Assembly: GCA_019637795.1 (NCBI GenBank)
Contig: JAHBUY010000004.1
Coordinates: 558,001 to 622,000, forward strand
Source of the DNA: a bacterium
Lineage (GTDB): Bacteria; Desulfobacterota; Binatia; HRBIN30; CADEER01
Length of the DNA stretch: 64,000 nucleotides
Direction of reading: 5' to 3'
In this document: positions 47,201-56,097 of the stretch, one piece after another
Layout of the letters: each line of letters begins with the position of its first letter
How positions within the stretch are numbered: the first letter of the stretch is position 1
Made by a program: the position numbers and the translations under genes
Notes under the pieces: generated by a model
Databases searched by the model: none
Told to the model about the DNA's origin: nothing
Seen by the model: only the letters and a program-made list of their open reading frames with translations

Positions 47201-47420
47201 CGCGGGCCCGATCGCGGCGCCGGTCGCCGAGGAGCTGCTTGACCGTCCCTCCTCGTCCCGAGCCGCGAAAGGCGGCCAGCGGATCGTCCGGGAGCGGGAT
47301 CACGCGCGCCGTGGCGCCCTCGACGATCCACTCCAACGTGGTCTCCGCCTTGATGTTCAGTTGCCTTCGAATGGGCGCGGGAATGGATACCTGTCCGCGC
47401 GTCGTAACCTTGGTACGCAC
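47193..47420 (-). CDS. AbrB/MazE-type antitoxin
   Basis: A 75-residue protein with an N-terminal swapped-hairpin AbrB fold: VTTRGQVSIPAPIRRQLNIK and the following WIVEGATARVIPLP. The C-terminal ~30 residues (GSGRGGTVKQLLGDRRRDRA) are polar and probably wrap the toxin. The start is GTG 47420. It forms an operon with the PIN toxin and would autorepress it. Confidence 0.9.
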   Translation of the reverse strand: MRTKVTTRGQVSIPAPIRRQLNIKAETTLEWIVEGATARVIPLPDDPLAAFRGSGRGGTVKQLLGDRRRDRARDA

Positions 47421-47623
47421 ACGAGTCCAAGTATCATGTAAACGGCACGCTCACAAGATGCGCTATGGTGATGCACGACGTGAGACACGCTGATCGTTCC
47501 GCGACCACCGTCCGGATTCCCGCCGGCGCGCCCGAACACGCGGCCCATGCCGGCGCGTTCACCGCTTGGCGTGCTCGCGCTGCCCCTTTGCCTTCTGAGC
47601 CGCCGCTTGGTCTGTGTGCTGGC

Positions 47624-48976
47624 GTGCGTCTCCACCGGTCACCAACGCTGGGGGTCGGCTCGCTGCTCGGGCTGCTCGTCCTCGCCGCCTGCCAGCGCGG
47701 CGCGGCGCCGGTGTCGCAGCGCGACGAGGGACGCTTCGGCCACGTGCAGGCATACGCTCCCACCAATGGCGGCGCCGCCGGCCTGGTGTTCCTGTTCTCC
47801 GACGCCGACGGCTGGAACGCGGCGCTCGATGCCGACGCGCGCGCCCTCGCCGCCGAGGGGGTGGCGGTCATCGGCGTCGACCTGCCGCAGTACCAGCGCG
47901 GCCTGGCGGCGAGCGACGACGGCTGCCACTACCTGATCTCCGAGGTCGAGGACCTGAGCAAGCGCTACCAGCGCGACCTCGAGTTCCCGGTCTACCGCAC
48001 GCCGATCCTGGCCGGCATCGGCGCCGGCGGCGCCCTCGCCTATGCCGCGCTGGCGCAGACGCCGGCGGCGACGGTGGCCGGCGCGGTGAGCATCGATCCG
48101 ACGCCCGCGCTCCGCACCACGGTGCCGCTGTGCGAAGGCGCGCCGACCTCGCCCGCGCCGGGCGGCGGGTTCACCTACGGCGTCGCGCCCAGTCTCCCGG
48201 GTTGGTGGCTGGTCTCCCGCCGCGACGCCCTGCCGGCGGCGCTGCAGCCGCTGGCGACGCCCGGCAGCGGCGACGGCAGCCCCGCCGAGCGGCTGCTCGC
48301 CGGCGTGCGCGCCGGCCTCGCCACCGCCAGCGCCGTCGCGCCGTCGGCGCTCGCCGAGCTGCCGCTGGTCGAGATCCCGGTGGCGAAGCCCAAAGGGTTG
48401 ATGGCGATCATCTATTCCGGCGACGGCGGCTGGCGCGACATCGACAAGCAACTGGGCGAGACGCTCGCCGCGGCCGGCGTGCCGGTGGTCGGCATCGACA
48501 GCCTGCGCTACTTCTGGCGCGCCCGCACGCCGGACGAGGTCGGGCGCGATCTCGGCCGCATCATCGACGCCTACGCCACGCGCTGGCAGACGCCGCGCGT
48601 CGCGCTGATCGGCTACTCCTTCGGCGCCGACATCCTGCCCTTCGCCTACAACCGCCTGCCCGAGGCGGCGCGGGCGCGGGTCGTGCAGGTGTCGCTGCTC
48701 GGCGTCGAGCCGCGCGCCGCCTTCGAATTCTCCGTCACCGGCTGGTTCGGCGGCGCGCCGCCGGCCGACGCCCCCGCCGTGCTGCCCGAGGTGCGGCGCA
48801 TCGCCGCGGCGAAGGTGCAGTGCTTCTACGGCGACGAGGAGGAGGACACCCTCTGCCGCGATCCCGCCCTGGCGTCGGTGGAGATCATCAAGACCGAGGG
48901 CGGCCACCACTTCGACGGCGACTACCAGGCGCTGGCGCGCCGCATCCTCGACGGCGCGAGGCGCCGCGCCGAGTAG
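47624..48976 (+). CDS. AcvB/VirJ-family lipoprotein hydrolase
   Basis: A ~450-residue predicted periplasmic lipoprotein. GTG 47624 gives a lipoprotein signal, SLLGLLVLAACQRG (lipobox LAAC). A longer frame from ATG 47465 would bury it. Two alpha/beta-hydrolase-like halves are seen: GLVFLFSDADGWNAALDADA (~residue 40) and the C-terminal VirJ domain, LMAIIYSGDGGWRDIDKQLG and VALIGYSFGADILPFAYNRL with nucleophile Ser in GYSFG. The His lies in GGHHFDGDY. AcvB of Agrobacterium hydrolyses lysyl-phosphatidylglycerol. The gene converges on mprF, 8 bp apart, which supports the same role here. Confidence 0.85.
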   Translation: MRLHRSPTLGVGSLLGLLVLAACQRGAAPVSQRDEGRFGHVQAYAPTNGGAAGLVFLFSDADGWNAALDADARALAAEGVAVIGVDLPQYQRGLAASDDGCHYLISEVEDLSKRYQRDLEFPVYRTPILAGIGAGGALAYAALAQTPAATVAGAVSIDPTPALRTTVPLCEGAPTSPAPGGGFTYGVAPSLPGWWLVSRRDALPAALQPLATPGSGDGSPAERLLAGVRAGLATASAVAPSALAELPLVEIPVAKPKGLMAIIYSGDGGWRDIDKQLGETLAAAGVPVVGIDSLRYFWRARTPDEVGRDLGRIIDAYATRWQTPRVALIGYSFGADILPFAYNRLPEAARARVVQVSLLGVEPRAAFEFSVTGWFGGAPPADAPAVLPEVRRIAAAKVQCFYGDEEEDTLCRDPALASVEIIKTEGGHHFDGDYQALARRILDGARRRAE

Positions 48977-48983
48977 GCGACGC

Positions 48984-51566
48984 CTACTTCGCCACCACCC
49001 CGCGCAGGCCGCTCGACACCAGGCTGGCGACGTTGGCGAGCACGCGCGGCAGCACCAGGCCGCCGGAGTAGACCAGGTACTTGGGCCGCCACTCGGGGTC
49101 GAACTTGCTCTTGAACTGGCGCAGGCCCTGGAAGTTGTAGAACTGCTCGCCGTAGCGGAAGGCGAGGGCGCCGACCCGGTTCCACAGCGGCGCGGCGCTG
49201 CGCGCCTCGAGGCCGGCGAGCGGCGCCATGCCGAGGTTCATCCAGGCGTACCCCTCGTCCTTCGCCCACAGCAGGATCTTGAGGAAGAGATACTCCATGA
49301 CGCTGGGCGGCGCGGCCCGCAGGTAGCGCATGAGATCGGGCGACACTTCGGCGCGCTCGGCGGCGCACCAGAGGTTGGCGAAGGCGACGATCTCGCCGCG
49401 CCAGCGCACCACCGCGAGCGGGCACTGCGCCAGGTAGCCGGGGTCGAAATTGCCGAGCGAGAAGCCCTTCTCGCGCGTCCGCTTCTCGCGCAGCCAGGTG
49501 TCGGAGACCGCGCGGAGCTGCGGGATCAGCTCCGGCACCCCGTCCGGCGGCCGCACCTCGAACTCCGCGCCCTCGCGCTCGCTGGAGCGCAGGACGTAGC
49601 GCTGCTGCTTGCGGGCGCTGCCCTCGAGCGAGAACGCGGGCAGCGAGACCAGGGCTTCCTCGCCGAACTTGAGCGGCGACAGTCCCGCCTCGAGGTAGTG
49701 CGGCAGCGCCGCCGCGCTCGCCTCGTAGAACACCGGCCAGGTGTCGTGACGGTCGCAGAGCTCGAGGAAATCCCAGATCAGCTCGCGGCGGTTGTCCGTC
49801 GTGCCGACCGGATCGCCCATGGCGACGCAACTCCGGCCCGAGACCGCGTACATGAGGAAGGCGCTGCGATCGGCGTTGAACAGGAACGACTTGTCGCCGA
49901 GCAGCGCCAGGTGGCTCGCCGCCACCGGCGAGCGGGCGACGACGGCGCGCGCCGCCGCCAGGCTGTCGGCGTCGGGCGGCGCCGGCCGCAGCCGCGACGG
50001 GCTCAGGAGATGCCACACGGCAAGGGCGGCGGCGACGACGCCGACCCCGACGCCGGCGCGCAGGAAGCGCGGCGCATCGCCGAAGAAACTGAACTCCCAC
50101 CACAGCTCGCGCGAGTACTCGGTGTGCTTGTGGACGAAGAAGCCGAACCACGCCGCGGCCACCAGCACCACCGTCACCGCGACGCCCCAGCCGACGGTGA
50201 AGCGCTCGCCGATGAGCGAGGCGTGACGATCGAACTCGCCGCGGCACGGCACCAGCACGCCGAGCATCGCCAGCAGCAGCAGCGACTCCTCGTAATCGAG
50301 CCCCTTGAGCAGGGCGAGCACCGCACCGGCGGTCAGCAGCACGACGGCGAGGTGGTAGGCGGCGTCGAGCCGCCGTTGCAGCCCGCTGGCGAGCAGGATC
50401 AGGCCGAGGCCGATGAGGCTGGCGAGGAAGTGCGAGGCCTCGAGCACCGACAGCGGCAACACCTCGCGCAGCAGGTCGAGCCGGTTCGCGTGCCGCCGGC
50501 CGGCGCCGGAGAAGAGCAGCACGGCGCCGGCGGCGAAGACCGCCAGCGCCATCACCCGCGGCGCCATCTCCGATACCCAGCGCCCGGCGACGGCGCCGGC
50601 GGCGGCGAGACGGGCGCCGCGCTGGCGGATCTCGAAGGCGACCAGCAACAGGGTCGCGAGCGCCAGCGGCAGCACGTAGTAGACGACGCGATAGACGAGC
50701 AGCGCCCCGACCAGCGCCGGCGAATGGCCGTGCGGCGTCAACGCCAGCAGGATCACGGTTTCGAAGACGCCGAGCCCGCCCGGAACGTGGCTGCTGACGC
50801 CCGCCACCTGGGCGACCACGAAGAGCGCCGCGAAGTGGGAAAAGCTGATCGGCATGCCGTGCGGCAGCAGCACCCAGAGCACCGCCGCGGCGACCAGCCA
50901 ATCGACGGCGCCGACCACCACCTGCGCCGCGGCGATGCCCGGCCGCGGCGGCGGCACCGTCCAGCCGCGGATGGTGAGCGGCCGGCGCCAGAACCACGGC
51001 ACGACCAACGCGACGGCGACGACCCCGAGCAGCGCCGCGCCGACGCTGTGGCCGATCGACGCCGGCAGGTGCAGGTGGGCGGCGAAGGTGACGGGATCGA
51101 CCAGCAGCGCGGTGCCGGTAACGGCGCAGACGCCGACCCAGAAGGTGGCGGCGGTGAAGCCGATGAGCAGGCTGATCTCGCCCGGCGGCAGCCCCCATGA
51201 GGCATAGAGGCGGTAGCGCGGCGCGGCGCCACCGAGCACCGAGAAGCCGATGTTGTGGGCGAACGCGTAGCCGAGAAACGACGCCAGCGCGGTTCGCCGG
51301 TAGGACAGCGGACGCCCCAGGTAGCGCAGGGCGAGCGCGTCGTAGCCGGTGAGCAGGAGGTAACTGATCGCGGTCAGCCCGAGGGCGATCTCGATCTGCC
51401 GCCGGGTCAGGGCGCGCAGGGCCCGCCGCACGTCCTCGTAGTGGTAGGCGGCCAGCTCGCGGTGCAGCAGCCAGATGGCGCCGGCGAAGAGGGCGAGGAC
51501 GAGGAGCGGCGTCAATCGCCGCAGCCGGGCGGTGCGCATGGCGGCTCGGAGGTAACGCCTACTCAT
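48984..51566 (-). CDS. mprF: Phosphatidylglycerol lysyltransferase/flippase MprF
   Basis: An 860-residue bifunctional membrane protein. The N-terminal half (~residues 15-500) has about 13-14 transmembrane helices with the flippase domain (FLGYAFAHNIGFSVLGGAAP, GVSSHVPGGLGVFETVILLA). The C-terminal DUF2156 domain (~540-850) transfers an amino acid from tRNA to phosphatidylglycerol: SGRSCVAMGDPVGTTDNRRE, KFGEEALVSLPAFSLEGSAR, EKGFSLGNFDPGYLAQCPLA and WMNLGMAPLAGLE. It lowers surface negative charge and gives resistance to cationic peptides. The amino acid (Lys, Ala or other) cannot be told. The gene converges on an AcvB/VirJ-like hydrolase. Confidence 0.94.
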   Translation of the reverse strand: MSRRYLRAAMRTARLRRLTPLLVLALFAGAIWLLHRELAAYHYEDVRRALRALTRRQIEIALGLTAISYLLLTGYDALALRYLGRPLSYRRTALASFLGYAFAHNIGFSVLGGAAPRYRLYASWGLPPGEISLLIGFTAATFWVGVCAVTGTALLVDPVTFAAHLHLPASIGHSVGAALLGVVAVALVVPWFWRRPLTIRGWTVPPPRPGIAAAQVVVGAVDWLVAAAVLWVLLPHGMPISFSHFAALFVVAQVAGVSSHVPGGLGVFETVILLALTPHGHSPALVGALLVYRVVYYVLPLALATLLLVAFEIRQRGARLAAAGAVAGRWVSEMAPRVMALAVFAAGAVLLFSGAGRRHANRLDLLREVLPLSVLEASHFLASLIGLGLILLASGLQRRLDAAYHLAVVLLTAGAVLALLKGLDYEESLLLLAMLGVLVPCRGEFDRHASLIGERFTVGWGVAVTVVLVAAAWFGFFVHKHTEYSRELWWEFSFFGDAPRFLRAGVGVGVVAAALAVWHLLSPSRLRPAPPDADSLAAARAVVARSPVAASHLALLGDKSFLFNADRSAFLMYAVSGRSCVAMGDPVGTTDNRRELIWDFLELCDRHDTWPVFYEASAAALPHYLEAGLSPLKFGEEALVSLPAFSLEGSARKQQRYVLRSSEREGAEFEVRPPDGVPELIPQLRAVSDTWLREKRTREKGFSLGNFDPGYLAQCPLAVVRWRGEIVAFANLWCAAERAEVSPDLMRYLRAAPPSVMEYLFLKILLWAKDEGYAWMNLGMAPLAGLEARSAAPLWNRVGALAFRYGEQFYNFQGLRQFKSKFDPEWRPKYLVYSGGLVLPRVLANVASLVSSGLRGVVAK

Positions 51567-51615
51567 AGCCGCGGGCGTGCGCCGCCGCCAGCGCGCGGCG
51601 CCGATCGTCCCGCGC

Positions 51616-51918
51616 TCAGCGCCGCTCGGCGGAGGGCAGCAGCTCGATCTGGCCGGGCAACGGGCGGTCGCGCTTGGCCTTCGCGCGCGGCGCCCGGCCG
51701 GGGTTGGCGGGCTCGAAGAAGACCGCCAGGTCGATGTCGAAGGCGTCGGCGATCGCCTCCAGGTGGTGGATCGTCGGCACGTGGCGGCCGCTCTCCCAGC
51801 GGCGGACCGTGCTCGCCGAGACCGCGCCGACGCGCGCGGCGAAGCCCTCCGGGCTCAGCCCGAAGGCGAGGCGCAGATTGCGCAGATTGACCGGGTTCCA
51901 GCGCTGACCGCGACCCAT
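51616..51918 (-). CDS. XRE-family helix-turn-helix regulator
   Basis: A 100-residue DNA-binding protein. The helix-turn-helix lies at residues ~12-66: LRLAFGLSPEGFAARVGAVS, then STVRRWESGRHVPT and IHHLEAIADAFDIDLAVFFE. A basic, disordered tail ends LPGQIELLPSAERR. It lies 49 bp downstream of mprF's start and points the opposite way in order, i.e. both are on the minus strand with this gene upstream. Hence it may regulate mprF, but no operator is evident. Confidence 0.88.
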   Translation of the reverse strand: MGRGQRWNPVNLRNLRLAFGLSPEGFAARVGAVSASTVRRWESGRHVPTIHHLEAIADAFDIDLAVFFEPANPGRAPRAKAKRDRPLPGQIELLPSAERR

Positions 51919-51936
51919 GGCCGTCCGGTTACACCA

Positions 51937-51975
51937 CCGGGCACGGAGAAGCACGGGCGGCCTCTCCGTGCCCGG
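51937..51975. terminator. Hairpin between a dockerin-like gene and the XRE gene
   Basis: A perfect 13-bp stem, CCGGGCACGGAGA (51937-51949) with TCTCCGTGCCCGG (51963-51975), lies 11 bp beyond the stop of the gene at 51987. There is no T-tract. It probably marks the 3' end of that transcript. Confidence 0.55.
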
Positions 51976-51986
51976 CAGCGGAGTGT

Positions 51987-53153
51987 CTACTGGCAGTCGG
52001 CGCCCAGCAGGACGGCGAGGTCGCCGAGCGCCGAGCCGAACAGGTTGATCGCGCCGCGCGCCTTGAGCCCCGCCAGGTCCCTGCTGCTCAGCGCCGAGCA
52101 CGTCACCGGCGCCCCGCTGCTGCTCGCCGGCGTGCCGTTCTTCGGCACCGTGGCCGAGGCGTTGAAGTTGGCCGTGGTGATCAGGGTCGATGCCGTGGCG
52201 GTGGTCAGCGGCACGCAGGCGCTGCCGAGATTGATCGTGATGTCGGTGCCGTCGCACGGCGCGGCGCGCTCGACGGTCAGGGCGGCGCCCAGGTTGCACT
52301 GCATCTCGCCCGGGCGGCCCGCGGCGCCGGCGGCGGGATCCAGGCAACTGCACTGGCAGATGTCGAAGTTGGCGCCGACCGGATCGGGCCCGTTGCAGGC
52401 CCCCTTGTCGGGCAGGCAGTCGGCGTCGTTCGAGCAGGAGACGTCGTCGGTCAGCGAACAGTAGCCGGTGCAGCCGGAGAGCGAGGCGACGCGGGGCGCG
52501 CACGCGGTCGCGCACTCCGCCGCGCACGCATCGTTGCCGCCGCAGGAGCCGATGTTGCCGGACGAGCGCAGCTCGAGCCCGAGCGGAGCGCCGCCGTCGC
52601 ACTCGACGACGGCGCTCGGGCACGGCTCGCTCCGCGGCGCGACGCAGACGAAACCGATGGCCGGAATCGAGATGGGCTCGATCGTGCCGACCGTGCAGGC
52701 GCACTCGCCGCTGGCGGCATTCTCCGGCACGTCGCAATCGACGTTGATCGATCCCGTCAGGGTCAGCGCGATGGGGTTGTCCGCGGCCCCGAAGTAGAGC
52801 TGGAGGCTGCTGTCGCCGCCCAGGGTGCAGTTGCCGGCCTCGGGGGTCTCGGTCGGCGTCGCCGAGGGCGTGGCGGTGGGCGTCGGAAGCTCGGGACAGC
52901 CGTTGAGGGCGTTGTTCACGCCGAGGATGAGCTGCGCGATCGTCACCTCGCCCTGACCGTTGGCGAACGCCGGACAGGCGCTCACCGGCTGCTCGCCGAG
53001 CGCGATGTTCACGCCGATGATGAGCTCGTTGATCGCCACCTGGCCGTCGCCGTTGCAGTCGCCGACGCACTGCGCGCCGGCGCGCCCGCCGGACGTGGCG
53101 AGCAGGATGGTTGCGAGGAACAGGGCCGCGGTGAAGCCGCTTCGAGTGTCCAT
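51987..53153 (-). CDS. Secreted Cys-rich protein with N-terminal dockerin-like EF-hand pair (paralogue A)
   Basis: A 388-residue exported protein. The signal peptide (GFTAALFLATILLATSGGRA) is followed at once by two EF-hand-like repeats, CVGDCNGDGQVAINELIIG and FANGQGEVTIAQLILGVNNA, each closed by Cys (ACP.., NGC). The second has lost most Ca ligands. A short TPTATPSATPTETP linker leads to a ~280-residue Cys-rich domain with many paired Cys (CECACTVG-type and CTGYCSLTDDVSCSNDADC). It is colinear with the protein at 53326 in this domain. GGAGGGG lies 6 nt upstream of the ATG. The function is unknown; an extracellular, disulfide-stabilised surface protein is likely. Confidence 0.8.
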   Translation of the reverse strand: MDTRSGFTAALFLATILLATSGGRAGAQCVGDCNGDGQVAINELIIGVNIALGEQPVSACPAFANGQGEVTIAQLILGVNNALNGCPELPTPTATPSATPTETPEAGNCTLGGDSSLQLYFGAADNPIALTLTGSINVDCDVPENAASGECACTVGTIEPISIPAIGFVCVAPRSEPCPSAVVECDGGAPLGLELRSSGNIGSCGGNDACAAECATACAPRVASLSGCTGYCSLTDDVSCSNDADCLPDKGACNGPDPVGANFDICQCSCLDPAAGAAGRPGEMQCNLGAALTVERAAPCDGTDITINLGSACVPLTTATASTLITTANFNASATVPKNGTPASSSGAPVTCSALSSRDLAGLKARGAINLFGSALGDLAVLLGADCQ

Positions 53154-53224
53154 GGGATCCCCTCCGCTGATGGGTTGGCGAGTCGCCTGTGCCTACCCTA
53201 GCAAGCAGGCGCCGGCCTGGGAGG

Positions 53225-53261
53225 AAAAAAAGTGGGGGCTCGGGCGACCGCCCGAGCCCCC
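53225..53261 (-). terminator. Rho-independent terminator of the dockerin-like gene at 53326
   Basis: A 12-bp perfect stem, GGGGGCTCGGGC / GCCCGAGCCCCC with a 4-nt loop, is followed on the minus strand by a run of seven T (plus-strand A at 53225-53231). It is the clearest intrinsic terminator in the window. Confidence 0.9.
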
Positions 53262-53325
53262 GGATCCATTCGCGGCGAACGCAACGGAGGGACCGCGCTG
53301 GGCGGCACGGCCCCTCCGCTTCAGG

Positions 53326-54639
53326 TCACTGACAGACGAAGGTGTTGCGGCTGCGGATGTCGCCCAGCGTCGAGTCGAAGAACCCGAGCTGGCCGACCAG
53401 CTTCAAGCCGGTGATGTTGCCGGCCTTGAAGCTCTCGCAGCTCACCGGCGCGCCGTTGACGGACTCCGGCCCGGTGGCCGGAAGCGTGGCGGTGGGGCTG
53501 TTGTTGGCCCTGATGATGACGCCCGTCGAGGTCTCGCTGCTCACCGCGCCGCACACCGGCGCCAGTTGGATGGTCGCCGGATCGCCGCAGACGCCGTTGG
53601 TCGGCAACTCGACGTTGATCTGGGTGCCGAGGTTGCACGACAGGCCGCCGGCGGCGCTGGCATCGCCGATCCGGGTGCCGGAGCAGACGCAGTTGCAGGT
53701 GTCGAAGTGCGCCACCGGCTCGCCGCCCGGGCACTGACCGCCCGGGCACTCGCTGTCGCGGTTGCACTCCATCTCGTCGGCGCTGCCGCCCTGGCAGTAG
53801 CCCTCGCAGCCGTAGTTCTGGCGCGCGAAGCCGGCGCCCAGCGAGGCGCAGTGCGCGTCGCAGCTCTCGGCGCAGTCGGCGTTGCTGGTGCAGGTGCCGA
53901 TGTTGTGGTTGGCGTTCAGGTCGACGTCGAGCGCGGTGCCGCCGTCGCAGTCGATGCTCCCCGCCTCGCAACCGCTGGCCGGGTTGACGCAGACGTCGCC
54001 GATCGACGGGATGATGACCGGATCGAACTGCTGCAGCGTGCAGAAGCACTCGGCCGTGCCGTCGGCGCCGGGCGCGCCGCAGTCGATCTCGAAGGTGCCG
54101 GTGGCCGGCAGCGCCAGCGGCAGCGCCGCGGTCTGCAGGAAGAGCTGGCTGCCCTGACCCAGGTCGCACACGTGGGCGCCGAGATTGTTGTTCGGGGCCT
54201 CGGTCGCCGTCGGCGTCGGGGTGCTTTCCTGTTCCGGCGTGTTGGTGATGGTCGCCGTGGCCGTGCCCGCCGGCAGAGTCGGCGTGTGGGTCGGCGTGTC
54301 GATCGGCGGCACGGTGTTGGTCGGCGTGTCCACCGGGACCGTGTTGGTCGGCGTGTTGACCGCTGGACAGCCATTGAGCGCGTTGTTCACGGCGGTGATC
54401 AGCTCGTTGATGGTGACCATGCCGTCACCGTTGACGTCGTACGATTCGCAGGCGGTGATCGGCTGGCTGCCGAGCGCGATGTTGACGCCGATGATCAGCT
54501 CGTTGATGGCGACCATGCCGTCGCCGTTGCAGTCACCGACGCACTCCTGCGCCCGCGCCGGCGCGGTCGCCAGCAGCGCGGCCAGTGTACAGCCCATGGC
54601 GAGCGTCGCCGCCCGCCACCCCAGGTAGCGTTGCATCAT
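53326..54639 (-). CDS. Secreted Cys-rich protein with N-terminal dockerin-like EF-hand pair (paralogue B)
   Basis: A 437-residue exported protein. A signal peptide (AATLAMGCTLAALLATAPAR) leads to two intact repeats, CVGDCNGDGMVAINELIIG and YDVNGDGMVTINELITAVN. Both have Asp/Asn at Ca positions, so calcium binding is likely. A ~70-residue linker of TPTNTVP-type repeats follows. The ~290-residue Cys-rich domain matches paralogue A in order, including ISIP/IIPSIGDVCV, SCNLGTQINVELP and the end FFDSTLGDIRSRNTFVCQ. The ribosome site GGAGGGAAGAA precedes the ATG; a sigma70 promoter (54717-54745) and strong terminator define a one-gene unit. Confidence 0.82.
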   Translation of the reverse strand: MMQRYLGWRAATLAMGCTLAALLATAPARAQECVGDCNGDGMVAINELIIGVNIALGSQPITACESYDVNGDGMVTINELITAVNNALNGCPAVNTPTNTVPVDTPTNTVPPIDTPTHTPTLPAGTATATITNTPEQESTPTPTATEAPNNNLGAHVCDLGQGSQLFLQTAALPLALPATGTFEIDCGAPGADGTAECFCTLQQFDPVIIPSIGDVCVNPASGCEAGSIDCDGGTALDVDLNANHNIGTCTSNADCAESCDAHCASLGAGFARQNYGCEGYCQGGSADEMECNRDSECPGGQCPGGEPVAHFDTCNCVCSGTRIGDASAAGGLSCNLGTQINVELPTNGVCGDPATIQLAPVCGAVSSETSTGVIIRANNSPTATLPATGPESVNGAPVSCESFKAGNITGLKLVGQLGFFDSTLGDIRSRNTFVCQ

Positions 54640-54716
54640 TTCTTCCCTCCTTTTTTCGCCCAGTTAGAGAATGAGGATGGTTGCCGTACGAAAACCATCC
54701 CCAACAAAGGCAGTTT

Positions 54717-54745
54717 TGTCTAGTCGAATCGCCGCGAAGGGTCAA
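54717..54745 (-). promoter_or_regulatory. sigma70-type promoter of the dockerin-like gene
   Basis: On the minus strand TTGACC (54740-54745), a 17-bp spacer and TAGACA (54717-54722) lie ~80 nt before the ATG at 54639. Confidence 0.7.
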
Positions 54746-54877
54746 AGCGCTGCGCGATGCCGACGCGGGGCCGCTCCCCGCGGGTCCCGGGGCGCACGCC
54801 TTGCCGCGGCGACGCCGCGGGGCGGGAGCGGGCGTCACTCCCTTGCATTGCGACGCGCGGGATTTGCACAATGCCGC

Positions 54878-55150
54878 ATGCGCTCGTGGCAGGTGATGGC
54901 GATGCTGGCGCTGCTCGCCGCGACACCGGCGTTGGGTGGGGAGCGCGAGGTCGACGTGAACCGGCCCCGCAGTCCGTTCGACTGCGACCTGCCGATCGGC
55001 ATCGACTGGTACGGGTCGACGGCGCGCTGCCTCGACGAGCTGTGCGGCAACTTCAACGTCATCAACGAGTGGCTGTTCGTCGACGACCACAAGCGCCGTC
55101 GCCGCAACCCCTGCTACGGCCGCAACCCGACCTCGTTCGACGGCCAGTGA
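54878..55150 (+). CDS. Small secreted protein, unknown function
   Basis: A 90-residue exported protein. ATG 54878 gives a signal peptide (MRSWQVMAMLALLAATPALG, cleaved near LGG). The mature ~70 residues have a Cys pattern (FDCDLPIG, ARCLDELCGNFNV, RNPCYGRN) that suggests disulfides, and a basic patch DDHKRRRRNP. I do not recognise the family. The stop overlaps the next gene's GTG (GTGA), so the two are co-translated. Confidence 0.6.
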   Translation: MRSWQVMAMLALLAATPALGGEREVDVNRPRSPFDCDLPIGIDWYGSTARCLDELCGNFNVINEWLFVDDHKRRRRNPCYGRNPTSFDGQ

Positions 55151-56028
55151 GCCCGCCCGCGATCGACCGCGCCGGCCTGGCGCGCCTGCGCGCCGCCACC
55201 GGCCGACGGCGCATCGATCCGAGCGCCGGGCTGTTCGCGCCCGACAGCATCACCCGGCGCGTCAATCGCGAGGCCGTCCTGCTGCTCGGCGGCGGCCGGG
55301 CGCTGCTCCTCCAGGTCGCCCATCCGCTGGTCGCCGCCGGCGTCGCCGCCCACAGCCGCTTCGAGCGCGAGCCGCTGCAGCGCCTGGTGCGCACCCTGCA
55401 ACTGACCCTGACCATCGTCTTCGGCAGCGCCGCCGAGGCGCTGAGCGCGGTGCGCGGCATCGAGCGGGCGCACGCCCGCGTCCACGGACGGCTCGAGCGC
55501 GCCTGCGGGCCGTTCCGCGCCGGCACGCCCTACGATGCCAACGATCCGGCGTTGCTGTTGTGGGTGCACGCGACCCTGGTGGACAGCGCCCTCGCCGCCC
55601 ACGACCGCTTCCTCGGCCCGCTCAGCCCCGCCGAGCGGCGGCGGTTCTACGACGAGTCGCGGCTGACGGCGCGTCTGTTCGGCATCCCCGACGCGGCGGT
55701 GCCGCCGACCTACGCCGCCTTCCGCGCCTACCTGCGCGGCATGCTGCGCGGCCCGACCCTCGCCGTCAGCCGCGACAGCCGCGCCATCGCCGCCTCGCTG
55801 CTGAGCCCGCCGCTGCCGCCCGGGCTGCGCCAGCTCGCCGCCACCACCCGCCTGTTCACCGTCGGACTCCTGCCGGAGGTGATCCGCGAGCGCTACGGCT
55901 ATTCCTGGGGTCCGCTGCGCGAGCGCGCCCTCGACGCCACCGCCCTCGCCCTGCGCGCCGGCGTGCCGTGGCTGCCGTCGCTGCTGCGCCACTTCCCGCA
56001 GGCGCGGCGCTCCGCCGCGGTCGCCTGA
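55147..56028 (+). CDS. DUF2236 / MpaB-type oxygenase family protein
   Basis: A 293-residue largely helical protein, GTG start coupled to the upstream small gene. The family, which includes latex-clearing protein and mycobacterial MpaB, uses a heme-like site with conserved Arg and His. Here LLQVAHPLVAAGVAAHSRFE holds the likely His region, and ANDPALLLWVHATLVDSALA, DESRLTARLFG and PPTYAAFRAYLRGML match further blocks. No signal peptide is present. The substrate is unknown. Confidence 0.82.
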   Translation: MSPPAIDRAGLARLRAATGRRRIDPSAGLFAPDSITRRVNREAVLLLGGGRALLLQVAHPLVAAGVAAHSRFEREPLQRLVRTLQLTLTIVFGSAAEALSAVRGIERAHARVHGRLERACGPFRAGTPYDANDPALLLWVHATLVDSALAAHDRFLGPLSPAERRRFYDESRLTARLFGIPDAAVPPTYAAFRAYLRGMLRGPTLAVSRDSRAIAASLLSPPLPPGLRQLAATTRLFTVGLLPEVIRERYGYSWGPLRERALDATALALRAGVPWLPSLLRHFPQARRSAAVA

Positions 56029-56097
56029 ACGGCGCGGCGGCCGCGCCGGCGGCGCCGCGCTTTGCTTCCACTGGTCGGTGTGCCAGGGTCGCCCGCC

